A stretch of 64,000 bases of DNA, taken from the NCBI RefSeq assembly GCF_002834385.1, contig NZ_PITQ01000006.1, positions 1 through 64,000 on the forward strand. The letters run 5' to 3'. Numbering within the stretch: the first letter of the stretch is position 1; each line of letters opens with the position of its first letter. The notes beneath the pieces are model-generated. The model was not told the DNA's origin. It did not search any database and saw nothing but the letters and a program-made list of their open reading frames with translations. The DNA is from Rahnella sp. AA. GTDB lineage: Bacteria > Pseudomonadota > Gammaproteobacteria > Enterobacterales > Enterobacteriaceae. This document shows, in pieces, positions 35,837-45,500 of the stretch. A program made the position numbers and the translations under genes.

Positions 35837-36760
35837 GTGACTCATACTCACTCATCCTCACCGGTTGCCACCGTGCCGCAGACTTTCGCTGATACCACGC
35901 TTCCCGGTTTTAATCACCGCTACGCCACCCTTGACGGTGTAAGGATGCATTATGTCTGCGGCGGTAACCCCGAAGGCGAAGTACTGCTGCTGCTCGCGGG
36001 TTTTCCTCAAAGCTGGTATGCCTGGCGTGGCGTGATGAAAGCACTGGAAAAGGAGTTCTGGCTTGTGGCCCCTGATCTGCCCGGCCAGGGTGATTCTGAC
36101 CGGCCAGAAACCGGCTACGATACGCAAACTCTGGCAAAGAAAACTCACGACTTAATGCAATCTCTGGGGCATAGCCGTTATTTTTTGGTCGCGCACGATG
36201 TCGGCGCATGGGTGGCATACCCTTACGCCGTACTCTTTAATGATGAAGTAAAACGCCTGGCATTGCTGGATGCGGGCATCCCCGGGATTACCTTGCCGGA
36301 TGCGTTACCCGTCACGCCGGATAAATCCTGGAAAACCTGGCATTTCGCCTTTCATACCTTGCCCGATTTGCCGGAAGCATTGATCACCGGGAATGAAAGG
36401 GTTTATCTGGACTGGTTTTTGAGAAGAAAAACGGCGGCGCCGGATGTATTTTCAAATGACGACATCAGCGAATATCTGCGCGTATTTCTCAAAAGCGGCG
36501 GCCTGCGTGCCGGGCTGGCTTACTACCGTTCGGTCACCGTCTCCGCTGAGCAGAATCGCGAACTTAATCGCCGCGGGAAATTAGACATGCCGGTGCTGGC
36601 CGTGAGCGCCGATCAGGGGTCTATCCCCGATATGGCGATACCGCTGAGATCTTTCGCGGAAAATGTGACCGGCATAATCATTTCCAACAGCGGCCATTTT
36701 ATCCCTGAAGAACAGCCTGAGGTATTAGCCCGCGAGCTGCACACATTCTTCACAATGTGA
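35837..36760 (+). CDS. Alpha/beta-fold hydrolase (epoxide hydrolase/dehalogenase type)
   Basis: A 307-aa hydrolase. GTG 35837 is chosen because AGGGAGA lies 7 bases upstream. The nucleophile motif is VAHDVGAWVAY, where Asp rather than Ser occupies the elbow, typical of epoxide hydrolases and haloalkane/fluoroacetate dehalogenases. The oxyanion-hole segment is AGFPQSWYAW, and the catalytic His is in SNSGHFIPEEQPE. It has no signal peptide. A TetR operator immediately upstream suggests induction by its substrate or a related compound. Confidence 0.85.
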   Translation: MTHTHSSSPVATVPQTFADTTLPGFNHRYATLDGVRMHYVCGGNPEGEVLLLLAGFPQSWYAWRGVMKALEKEFWLVAPDLPGQGDSDRPETGYDTQTLAKKTHDLMQSLGHSRYFLVAHDVGAWVAYPYAVLFNDEVKRLALLDAGIPGITLPDALPVTPDKSWKTWHFAFHTLPDLPEALITGNERVYLDWFLRRKTAAPDVFSNDDISEYLRVFLKSGGLRAGLAYYRSVTVSAEQNRELNRRGKLDMPVLAVSADQGSIPDMAIPLRSFAENVTGIIISNSGHFIPEEQPEVLARELHTFFTM

Positions 36761-36848
36761 AATGAAGATTTGCTGAAATTTTTATGCTAAAACAGCCCGT
36801 CAGATTGTTTGTTAATTATTTGTACTCTCAATAATTGCCGGGCTGATT

Positions 36849-36862
36849 TGTCGCATGCGACA
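36849..36862 (+). promoter_or_regulatory. Perfect 14-bp palindrome before an MFS gene
   Basis: TGTCGCATGCGACA lies 38 bases before the start codon, where an operator would block elongation or cover the promoter. The cognate regulator is not in the window as far as can be seen. Confidence 0.5.
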
Positions 36863-36899
36863 GGCTAACACGGCATACCTTATTTTTCAGGGATTTATC

Positions 36900-38132
36900 A
36901 TGTCATCAGCATCAGTGGATCCGGACTCACTGTTACAACACCGCTCGTTTGTCGCGTTCTGGATCGCCCGCGCCTCTTCCAGCTTTGGTTTCCAGATGCT
37001 TTCCATTGTGGTGAGCTGGCAGATTTATTCGATCACTGGCCGCGCGTTCGATCTCGGGCTGATCGGGCTGGTACAGTTTTTCCCCTCCGTCGCACTGGCG
37101 CTGGTCGCCGGGCACGTTGCCGATCAGTTTGACCGACGCCGCGTAGTGCTTCTCGGGCAGGTGGCTGAGTGGGTGGCAATTGCCGCTCTGGCGTATCTGA
37201 CGCTGACCCATCATGTGAACGAAGTGATTATCCTCGGGCTGATTTTTGTCATTTCAACCGCCAGGGCGATGGAAGCACCTTCACTGCAATCCATGTTGCC
37301 TGCGCTGGTACCGCCTCATCTGCTCGCGCGGGCGATGGCGGCTAACAGCGTTTCCGGGCAGGCTGCCGCGATGGTCGGCCCGGCACTTGGCGGTTTTCTT
37401 TACGTTGCCGGCGCCGGTGTCGCTTACGCCTTTTGCGCCGGTCTTTATCTGTTATCGATTATCATGGTCAGCCGTTTGCACTACGAGCAGGCGCCGCCAC
37501 GCCGCGTTCCGGCCACGTTTAAAACGTTGTTCGCGGGCATCAGTTTTATCCGCAACCGTCCGGACGTTCTGGGTGTGATTTCTCTGGATTTATTCGCTGT
37601 TCTGCTCGGTGGCGCAACGGCTTTATTGCCGATTTTCGCGCACGATATTCTGCATACCGGCCCGTGGGGATTAGGGTTATTACGCGGTGCACCGGCGGTG
37701 GGCGGGCTGATAGTCGGGTTCTGGCTCAGCCACCGTGCGCTTAAGCGTAACGTCGGGATGACGATGTTTGCCGCAGTCGCCGGATTCGGTGTCGCCACGC
37801 TGGTTTTCGCTTTCTCCACATCACTCTGGTTATCCATGCTTGCCCTGTTCGCCCTGGGCGGTTTCGATATGATCAGCATGGTCATCCGTGGCGCATTGGT
37901 GCAGCTGGATACGCCTGACGATATGCGTGGCCGCGTCAGCGCGGTGAACTCTATTTTCATCAATACGTCCAATCAGCTGGGCGAGTTTGAATCGGGTCTG
38001 CTGGCCGCGTGGGTCGGTGCCGTGCCTGCTGCAGCCATCGGCGGTGCAGGCACATTGATCATCGTCGGTTTATGGATGACGTGGTTCCCTGCATTACGCA
38101 AACGACAGAAGCTGGAGAGTAACGTCGCTTAA
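36900..38132 (+). CDS. MFS exporter, EntS-like
   Basis: A 410-aa major facilitator. ATG 36900 (MSSASVDPDS) has AGGG 8 bases upstream, so the open extension to 36855 is not used. N-terminal FWIARASSSFGFQMLSIVVS and VAGHVADQFDRRRVV (motif A) place it with the EntS/DHA3 group of siderophore or drug exporters. No siderophore synthesis gene is near, so the substrate is unknown. It may be transcribed with pirin, but a separate inverted repeat between them suggests independent control. Confidence 0.8.
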   Translation: MSSASVDPDSLLQHRSFVAFWIARASSSFGFQMLSIVVSWQIYSITGRAFDLGLIGLVQFFPSVALALVAGHVADQFDRRRVVLLGQVAEWVAIAALAYLTLTHHVNEVIILGLIFVISTARAMEAPSLQSMLPALVPPHLLARAMAANSVSGQAAAMVGPALGGFLYVAGAGVAYAFCAGLYLLSIIMVSRLHYEQAPPRRVPATFKTLFAGISFIRNRPDVLGVISLDLFAVLLGGATALLPIFAHDILHTGPWGLGLLRGAPAVGGLIVGFWLSHRALKRNVGMTMFAAVAGFGVATLVFAFSTSLWLSMLALFALGGFDMISMVIRGALVQLDTPDDMRGRVSAVNSIFINTSNQLGEFESGLLAAWVGAVPAAAIGGAGTLIIVGLWMTWFPALRKRQKLESNVA

Positions 38133-38149
38133 AGGCATAGTTACGCTTT

Positions 38150-38189
38150 ATGAAAATAGTATGTTAAAAATCATGCTATGTATTTTCAT
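38150..38189 (+). promoter_or_regulatory. Inverted repeat upstream of the pirin gene
   Basis: ATGAAAATA (38150-38158) pairs exactly with TATTTTCAT (38181-38189), and the inner words TATG/CATG extend it imperfectly. It ends 35 bases before the pirin start and is a candidate operator. Confidence 0.45.
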
Positions 38190-38224
38190 CTGAACCTGCG
38201 TTCAGGCCATTTTCTGGAGAAATT

Positions 38225-38959
38225 ATGTTTAACGTATTACGTGGCGAACCTAAAACAACATTTGAATACGGCCCTTTCAGAATCAGGCGTATGCGCCCAG
38301 GGCAAATATTGCCCGGCAGTGGTGATGATGCTTTCGGGCCACTGAGTGTGATAGACCATGCGAACCTTGAGCTGGGTACGCTTGTGAAAATGCATGAGCA
38401 TAATAATGACGAAATCCTCAGCTATATGTGGCGCGGTTCAATGGTGCATGAAGATTCTGCGGGTAACCGCGTGCCTCTGTCGCCCAAAAAACTGATGATG
38501 ATGAATGCCGGAGAAAGCTTCTGGCATGAGGAATCGACTCCGCTGGTCCCGGCAGAAATGTTGCAGATATTTATTCGCCCGCGTAAGGCTAACCTTGAAG
38601 GGCAGGTGCAGTTTATGGAACGCCCTGATGGCGTCAGGCAAAACGAATGGACGCTGTTGGCGGCACCCGAAGGCATTGAATCTCCACTGGAAATTCGTCA
38701 GGCCGTTTATGTTTACGACATCCGTATGGACGAAAACAGCACCACGAACATCCCTTCACATCCGGGGTTTGCGCAATGGCTGTATGTCATGGATGGTGAG
38801 ATCAATATCGGTGAGACCAGTCTGTCAAAAGGCGATGCGGCCAGTGATGAAGAAAGCGCATTGCCCGCGGCCACTGCTGTCAAAGAAACCACGCTGGTGT
38901 GTTTTCTGGTTTGCCTGGGCGCAGAAGCGATTCTGGAAGGCACGATTAGCGGAAAGTAA
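38225..38959 (+). CDS. Pirin-family bicupin protein
   Basis: A 244-aa bicupin. Metal ligands of the pirin type are visible in the first cupin: KMHEHNNDE (two His) and FWHEES (His, Glu). The second cupin is degenerate. Family members include quercetinases (E. coli YhhW) and redox-sensing regulators. GGAG lies 6 bases before the ATG. It ends at a strong terminator that marks the border of the ordinary genes before the unusual cluster. Confidence 0.85.
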   Translation: MFNVLRGEPKTTFEYGPFRIRRMRPGQILPGSGDDAFGPLSVIDHANLELGTLVKMHEHNNDEILSYMWRGSMVHEDSAGNRVPLSPKKLMMMNAGESFWHEESTPLVPAEMLQIFIRPRKANLEGQVQFMERPDGVRQNEWTLLAAPEGIESPLEIRQAVYVYDIRMDENSTTNIPSHPGFAQWLYVMDGEINIGETSLSKGDAASDEESALPAATAVKETTLVCFLVCLGAEAILEGTISGK

Positions 38960-38993
38960 TAACGACATAATAAAAAGCTGAACAGCGGAAATG

Positions 38994-39024
38994 AAAAAGC
39001 CCCAGTGGTTAAACCGGGGCTTTT
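38994..39024 (+). terminator. Rho-independent terminator after pirin
   Basis: AAAAGCCCC and GGGGCTTTT pair across a 13-base loop that contains a second GGTT/AACC stem. Confidence 0.85.
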
Positions 39025-39692
39025 AAGATACTTTCAAATTAATATTTAACATTCATCAACTTAATTACATATTACTACTTTTAAAGATGTACATATTTTC
39101 ACAGGATATATTTTTGAAGCCTGGTAACGCTATCCTCCTATAATTTTGTGGAATAACATCAGTATCCTGTTCATTTCATCTACCCCTCTTTTTTAGATCA
39201 GGATAAATGTGCACATCACCCTCGCGATATAGACTCTTTGATGCGTGACCTTACTCGCGTCGCGATATTCCCGATTTCATACTTACGTACCCAAATCGCG
39301 AACATTACTCTTCATAACAAGGCGTTACATCATCGCGTTTTCGTCCCCATCATGCGATTACACAGCTTTACTGCGTGGCCTTAAAGCATCATCTCACGGG
39401 CTTGAAAATATTACCCGGTGTTGAATCACCCAAACTAAAATACTTCGTGGCCTTTATCGCATCTCATTACTTACAAGTTTATCAACTTGTTAAATGCACC
39501 ACGAAATAAAACTCTCATTCTATTTCTCTTGGGTGCTGAGTCTTAATCTACTCGCTATATCTTGTGTGTCAACACTGTATTTAAGCACAGGTCTGGTATT
39601 TGGGGGAAATATCAGAAACCGTAATGGAATCTGTGATCTACCCCCAGGATATAGGCAGAGTCGTTAACATAACGATCTTAAAATGATCATCA
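39025..39692. other. Gene-free 668-base region with degenerate repeats
   Basis: No ORF with coding character was found on either strand. On the minus strand a degenerate unit of about 25 bases occurs three times, each around AAGGCCACG or AAGGTCACG: near 39240-39262, 39370-39395 and 39444-39465. There is also a perfect 7-bp hairpin ACAAGTT-TATC-AACTTGT at 39473-39490 and a TTGACA word near 39567-39572 (minus strand). It lies downstream of the asparagine-synthetase-like gene, and no clear terminator is visible. It may be decayed DNA, a regulatory RNA or a transfer boundary. Confidence 0.4.
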
Positions 39693-41222
39693 TCAGGATA
39701 CATTTTCCCTGGCTCTCGCCTGCACCACGCTATCAAGCGTCGATTCCAGCACGACAGCAGCAATAAAATGAATATCCATTTTCCCTTTACCTACTCCGTC
39801 CAGCCAGCGTTGGAAAGCATGGGCCACCTCCCGGGTTTCCACCCATCCCATTGCCCCGAGCTTTTCAAGTGGGAACTGCGCCATTGCCTGCTGACAGGAA
39901 GTTAACGTCTGACAAGACAGCGTCGTGAAATTCTCGGTTGTCTGAGGATAGGCAATGAGGTCATCGACGCCCCACCCCGATAATACTTTGCGCATCAATG
40001 TCCGTTCCGCCCGCCATTCATGCGGCAAGCTGTGACAATATTGCACCACTTCAGGCGTCGTGAGCAGATGCACCGGCCACAGGCCATTGCGCAAACACTG
40101 CGCAGCGACGCCACTGATAGCCTCAACAACGCTGCTTTGCGCATAAATGGCCGGTGTAACCATGAGTTTGTCTAAGCGATCCCGCTGATTTTGATGTATT
40201 TTCTTGCTCAAAAAATCGGGCAATTTTTGCTCTTCAGTATATTCCAGCAGCGCTGAGGCTTTATCTTCCATCTCATCCCAGTATTCGCACAGCAACTCAT
40301 CGCCGCCAAATCCGGTCAGAAACACGCGGCACCCTTCCTCTGCCGCACGCTGATATATCTCGTCAAAACAGGCGTAGTGCAATTCTTCCCAGGGCACCAT
40401 CGGCTGACGTGCAGTATGTCCATATGCCGCGCCAGACGGACGATTTTCAGCAGTGTCAACGGTATGATCCACGATGCCATATTTTTCAATCACCGCGGTG
40501 CGCCTTTGCTGCTGGCTGATTCGACCTTCATCCGGCATCAGCAAACCATAGGTGTTGACCTTGTAACCGGCTCTCGCCGCAGTAACGGTGACAATGCTGG
40601 AATCAAGTCCTCCGCTAAAACCGGATGCCAGCGTGACTGAGGGATCCGGCAATAACCGTTGCAGGGTGCTGTCCAACAATTGCCCGAAAGACTGGCAAGG
40701 GTCGGCACGTTTTTTGAGGACTTTAGGGTAAGGCGTCACACGCAGCGGATGCTGATAAATGTCCCAGCCGTGATTCTGCTGCCACACCACACCATGTCCG
40801 GCGCACAGTTGTTTTATCTGCGCCAGCACGGTATCAAAACCATAAGGCTGTTCAAAATGACTGAGATAAAGAAGCGCGCGTTGCTCATGCAAAACCGGCT
40901 CGATCAGCGGATATAATTCCAGCGGATCCCAGCTGACATCCAGAATCTTCTCGTTATCGGTGAAAAATACCGGCACGGTGGATAACCGGCTGGATTGAAT
41001 AAACACGCCCGCCGCGGATACCAGCCGTATTCCGGTGAAATCCTCATCATAAGGCTGTTCGAAAATAAAAATGCCTAAATGGCCGGGCGATACCAGCACC
41101 GCCCGGACACCCACCATAGGATGGGAGAAAGGTATAAACTCGCCGCAACGGCTGATTAAGGCATTATTTTCAACATGCCAGTCCATGCTGGACTGCTGTA
41201 AATCAATGTGCAGCTTGAACAT
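39693..41222 (-). CDS. Asparagine-synthetase-superfamily amide synthetase without glutaminase cysteine
   Basis: A 509-aa protein of the AsnB superfamily. The ATP pyrophosphatase loop SGGLDSS is at residues 203-209 and GFGGDE at 304-309, followed by EYWDEMED. The N-terminal 130 residues look like a degenerate Ntn domain: the chain begins MFKLHID and lacks the Cys2 nucleophile needed to take ammonia from glutamine. Length and layout resemble lasso-peptide cyclases (McjC) and beta-lactam or carbapenam synthetases, which adenylate a carboxylate and form an internal amide. It lies 24 bases after a 66-aa peptide gene, with GGGAGA before the ATG. The peptide or one of the large neighbours is the likely substrate. 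No leader peptidase, RRE protein or exporter is adjacent. Confidence 0.8.
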   Translation of the reverse strand: MFKLHIDLQQSSMDWHVENNALISRCGEFIPFSHPMVGVRAVLVSPGHLGIFIFEQPYDEDFTGIRLVSAAGVFIQSSRLSTVPVFFTDNEKILDVSWDPLELYPLIEPVLHEQRALLYLSHFEQPYGFDTVLAQIKQLCAGHGVVWQQNHGWDIYQHPLRVTPYPKVLKKRADPCQSFGQLLDSTLQRLLPDPSVTLASGFSGGLDSSIVTVTAARAGYKVNTYGLLMPDEGRISQQQRRTAVIEKYGIVDHTVDTAENRPSGAAYGHTARQPMVPWEELHYACFDEIYQRAAEEGCRVFLTGFGGDELLCEYWDEMEDKASALLEYTEEQKLPDFLSKKIHQNQRDRLDKLMVTPAIYAQSSVVEAISGVAAQCLRNGLWPVHLLTTPEVVQYCHSLPHEWRAERTLMRKVLSGWGVDDLIAYPQTTENFTTLSCQTLTSCQQAMAQFPLEKLGAMGWVETREVAHAFQRWLDGVGKGKMDIHFIAAVVLESTLDSVVQARARENVS

Positions 41223-41246
41223 ACTTATCTCCCGCGATTGGCTGGA

Positions 41247-41447
41247 TTAATTACGTTTTTGTTTGGCGTCTGCGGTATTGGCTTTTTTATCCCTCATCAT
41301 TTTCCCGAATACCTGCGTAGCCCCAATCAGCAAGCGTTCACGGTGAAGCTCAGTTTCAAAATCCCCCATGCAGTCAGATAATGGCTGTAATTGCGGGAGC
41401 TGCGGGCTGGTTTTAGTCTTACGGTTAGTCAGTTTTAATGCATTCAT
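41247..41447 (-). CDS. 66-aa peptide, possible substrate of the adjacent amide synthetase
   Basis: ATG 41447 is preceded by GAGGTG 4 bases upstream; an extension to 41459 is open but has no ribosome-binding site. The product (MNALKLTNRK..., ending KANTADAKQKRN) is highly charged, with a Pro/Gln-rich middle (SPQLPQLQPLSDC), one Cys at residue 26, an acidic patch GDFETE and a basic C-terminus. It has no signal peptide or double-glycine site. It does not show the lasso signature (Thr at -2, then Gly/Cys with an acid at ring position 7-9). It could be a new type of modified-peptide precursor, a small structural partner or a regulator. It is set off from the large genes by a hairpin. Confidence 0.6.
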   Translation of the reverse strand: MNALKLTNRKTKTSPQLPQLQPLSDCMGDFETELHRERLLIGATQVFGKMMRDKKANTADAKQKRN

Positions 41448-41475
41448 AAAACACCTCATTAGGTTCGTTTTAACA

Positions 41476-41496
41476 GGCTCCGTTATCTACGGAGCC
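41476..41496 (-). terminator. Intercistronic hairpin before the small peptide gene
   Basis: GGCTCCGT-TATCT-ACGGAGCC is a perfect 8-bp stem. On the minus strand it is followed by TGTTAAAACG rather than a T-run, so it is more likely an attenuator or RNA processing or stabilising element than a full stop. It separates the 320-aa gene from the peptide/synthetase pair. Confidence 0.55.
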
Positions 41497-41570
41497 GCAG
41501 GCCTGACAGTAAAACAACAACGTCAACAACAGTAACAACACGACTTCTCTTGCGAGTGGAAATCCCTCAT

Positions 41571-42533
41571 TTAATGGTCTGACGGCAGCGACGGAACGAT
41601 GTATTCCACCGGCAGTTCAAGACCGGTCAGATCCAGCAGCGGCATCGGGTTTTGCGTCAGGTTCGACATCATGGTGACCTCAAACACCAGCTGTGCCCCG
41701 CGTGCGGAAGGTTGATAAGCCTGTGCCCAGTCCGTCACCGCACTGCTGAGCTGGCTTATCATCTGCGCCAGCGGCGTGACTGACGGATCATTGCCATCGA
41801 CGTTAACGGTCATCGGCGGCATCACCAGCACCGGCAGGGGAACCGGCATGCCTGTCAGCGCATCGGCCAGCGTATAGAGATAAGTGACGTTGATCTGAAG
41901 AGTGCTGTCGCCACTGAAGCTCTGCGCGAACAATGCACTGAACAGGGCGGTCAGATGCGCATCCAACGACCGGGTGACCGGCTGGCTGCCCCCCGCGCCC
42001 AACGTGGCGATATTGAGCACCTGCTGAGAACGCACGGTAGGATGTAACGGGTTGCCGAATGAAACATCCGGCGTGGTGAAGATAAACGGCGGGTTAATCG
42101 CGCCACCGATGTCTTCGTTGCGGGTGAGATGTACCGTGGAAATCGCATCCTGGCGCGACAAAATCTGCATTCCCGGCAACACAACGGTGCGCTGCGCGAT
42201 GTTCTGCGCCTGCTTAGCCGTCAGCGGTTGTCCGGCGTTGTCCAGATAGTAATATCCGTAACTGACGAGATCCTGAGTTTCCGTCGCAGGCAATGCGGTA
42301 GCGGTATATCCTTCGATTTGTATCTGCGGATCTCCCGTTAACCCCGCCGGAGCACCGTCGGTAAAGTTCATCACAACGCCCCAAACTTCCGTATCCGTAC
42401 CGCTGATTTTCACCACCTGCGTGCCTTCGGAGACATAAAAGTGGCAGGCTTCACCCTGCAACAGGCCTCCCGATTGCGGATGAATTCTCAACCCGCCCGC
42501 GGTGCTGGCCTGCGTGGCAATATCCGTCGCCAT
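41571..42533 (-). CDS. 320-aa protein of unknown function, coupled to the giant gene
   Basis: Not recognised. No signal peptide, membrane span or cysteine-rich motif. Predicted mostly beta with an alpha segment around LDAHLTALFSALFAQSF. The C-terminal part (PVPLPVLVMPPMTVNVDG, then GAQLVFEVTMMSN) looks like a beta-sandwich. Its ATG lies 2 bases after the stop of the 3595-aa gene with no independent ribosome-binding site, so its translation depends on the giant. It may be a subunit of the same assembly or a split-off C-terminal domain of the giant. Confidence 0.75.
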   Translation of the reverse strand: MATDIATQASTAGGLRIHPQSGGLLQGEACHFYVSEGTQVVKISGTDTEVWGVVMNFTDGAPAGLTGDPQIQIEGYTATALPATETQDLVSYGYYYLDNAGQPLTAKQAQNIAQRTVVLPGMQILSRQDAISTVHLTRNEDIGGAINPPFIFTTPDVSFGNPLHPTVRSQQVLNIATLGAGGSQPVTRSLDAHLTALFSALFAQSFSGDSTLQINVTYLYTLADALTGMPVPLPVLVMPPMTVNVDGNDPSVTPLAQMISQLSSAVTDWAQAYQPSARGAQLVFEVTMMSNLTQNPMPLLDLTGLELPVEYIVPSLPSDH

Positions 42534-42535
42534 TT

Positions 42536-45500
42536 TCAGGAAAGCCCCCAGAGCCTGCGATGCTTCGTGATCTTATTCTGATCGGTTGTCTGTGCATCAA
42601 TCTGCGGTACCGTCTGGCTGACCAGGCGGGTTAACACGTCCTGACTGTTCACGAACTGCGCCAGGCCCTGGAACGCATCCAGATATCCGGCCAGCAGTCT
42701 GGCGTTATTGTCATGAATGTTGAACAGCACTTCGTTATAAATACGATCCTGCTCGAAGTGGAAATCCAGGCTGTAAGCGTAACTGTAGGTCCATTGTGTG
42801 AGCTGATTAAGATCCGCTGCCCCCTTATTCGTCTGCACCCCGGCCTGAGTATTCATGCGTGGTGTCGCCGGGAAAGCACGCAAAATCAACGGCACGCTGA
42901 AGCTGCCCAGGTTACCGGTCAGCAGCGCATCGGCGTCCGCCGTCACCGGCGAAAGCCAGCTGGAAGCCATATAGCCTTCGATACCAGCAATTGTGGCGAT
43001 CTGGTGCTCAATGGCCGCGCCGGTGTAGGCGAGATCCAGCGTCACCTGCTGCAGCACCACGCCGTTAATCGTGATATTTCCCGGCGATTCAAGCAGGAAG
43101 GTCACCGGCTGATTATCCCCTTTCACCAGCGGCATTTTTGGCGATGTCAGGGTGATCAGGCTTTCCAGCGTTGGATTCGCGGTATTCCAGGTCAGATTGC
43201 CAAACAGCTGTGGCGCCTGCTCGCCCGCAAGTTGCGCAATATCCGCCACCACGGTGGCTCCGAACGACACGGCGGCGCGCACCGTATAGAGATTTGACAG
43301 TTTGACCAGCAAATTCTGCCGGAAAGTTTCTTTTGCGGAGTCCAGGCGGGTGCTGGTTTGCCCGACGTAAACCGGGGCCATCAGATCGGAGGCGACTTTT
43401 GCCAGTATCTCCTTCTGACCGGCCAGCGACGTCAGGAAACTGCTCACGCCCGCCGGTTTATTAGTGGCTTTCAAATCAATCACCAGCATCGATGACGACA
43501 GTTCCGGTGAGAATAGCGTGTCAAAATAATTGAAGAAGGTGCTGAGCCAGGCATCGACCTCAACGCCTGCGCAGTTGTCCGTCCGCGCCGTGGTGGTGAA
43601 ACTGTTTGTGGCCGGATCAAAATCCGTCAGCTGATTGTACGGATAGACCTGCACATCCCGGCTGATTAACTGGTTAGAAACGGGCTGTGGCGCGAACAGC
43701 TCCGGTTTACCCGCATCGTTTATCTGATAACCAATCCCCAGCCCGGAGCCGTCAGTTTCCTGGCGCATCGCCCACAGGGTTGATGCCCCCGCCGCCGGAT
43801 TGTAGCGGTCAGATCCGGTCGCCACAGTCAGTTTATAGCCAGGCTGTGAGAGCGCATCTTCCAGATCTTGCGCAAATGCCTGCAAGATATCCTGCTGACC
43901 GCCCGCACCGGAAACCGCCGTGCCAACCGACGTTTTGGCGGCAATCAGCGTTGAAACCGACATGACGCCAGTCATCGCGGCATAATCGCCTTCCGCCACC
44001 CCGCCGGTGCGGGTAATCACCAGATTCAGCGCCAGCAGGAAGACATCATCCGTTCTCACAGAGAGCTTGTCTGCCACCGCCGATAGCGTAAAGCTGAGGA
44101 TCGCCGGCACCGGTGCACTGCTGTTACCGCTGGCACGCGCGGTCAGGAAAGTTTGAATCGCAACCAGCCAGCCGGTCAGCGTACCGGCGGCACCGTAGCG
44201 GCTGCCGGTGCCAATCTGCACATCATCAATCACGACCGGCGCACTGAGCAGGCTGGTCTCCATTGAGAAGGCCATCCCGTTCGGATCATCAAGCTGATTC
44301 AGAACGGCATTTACCACCTGCAACGACGAGCTGGCACGGGAAATCCACGCCTGCGCCGTATCCTGTACAGACGGGTTGAATGCGCTCGGGTCGAAAGCGC
44401 TGGTCACGTTGATGTCAAACTGGCCACTGACCGGCGTGGTATTTGCCACCGTCCAGCTGGTTGACACCGACGGCCACTGCGCGGTGGTGAACAATTTATC
44501 GGTGTAGCCGGTCAGTGACGGCGCATTGTTGTCCGCCCCGGCCGGGGTGGAAACATCATCCAGCGTCGAGACAATCCGGTTGCCGTACAGGTCGTTCCAG
44601 CTGTAGCCGATCTGCAACAACCGCCCGTTAGCCGAATACGGGTTCTCCGGTGCATCATTGTCAGTAGCGAACCGGATATAGGGCACGGAGGTTTTATAGA
44701 GCAGGCTGTCGTCTTCTGTCAGGTTGCGGACAAAGCGCAGTTTACCGTCACCGGTTGAAGAGTCATCGGCCTGCTGCCCGAGCGGCAACGCGATATTACT
44801 GGCGGTGAAATCGACGTTTTCCTCCACCTGATACGCCAGCAAGGTGTAATCATTAAGCAGGAAATCGACGGCGAAGCTGGCATTTGTCGGATCATCCGGC
44901 ACCACCGGTAATCCGGCGCGTGTTGCCAGCACCGGCTGAACGCCCGGCATTTGAGCGCCATACTGCGATAACGGCCCGCTCATCAGACTCAGCGTCTGCC
45001 CGGTTTTCAGCAATTGTCCGTTCGCCGCATTATGCCCGGCCAGCACGATCACACTGGTGCCGTAGAATGCGGCCATTGAACCGAGCGTTTCTCCGCCCGG
45101 AGCCACCCCTACTGTCCGGTCAGTTACCGGCAGGCGAATAGCCGAGCCCGGCACCAGGCTGCCCGCCCAGAGGCTATCCGGCACGCGCGGGTTGATCGCT
45201 TTGATGGCCTGCGCGTCCATCGCAAAGTAGCTGGCGATATCCGCCAGTTTTCCGCCCGGCGCCGCCCCGCTGAGAGGCACCCGGTATACGCCGTTATTGA
45301 CCACCAGCACCGCACCGGAGGCCAGCGCGAACTCTCCACCGGTAGCCAGCGTGGTATCGATGACCGAAACCAGATTGCTGAAATACAGTGAGGCCACGGA
45401 CGCCAGCGAATCCCCGCTCTGAACGGTATGTGTGATGGCCTGTGACAACGCTTTTGCCACCAGCGTCGAGTTGGCGGTATCCATCGGATCCCCCGTTGCC

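Noticed and set aside
41247-41447. Classical lasso peptide precursor
   Set aside because: No Thr at the -2 position before a plausible Gly/Cys/Ser core start, no acid at ring position 7-9 of any candidate core, and no protease or exporter gene nearby.
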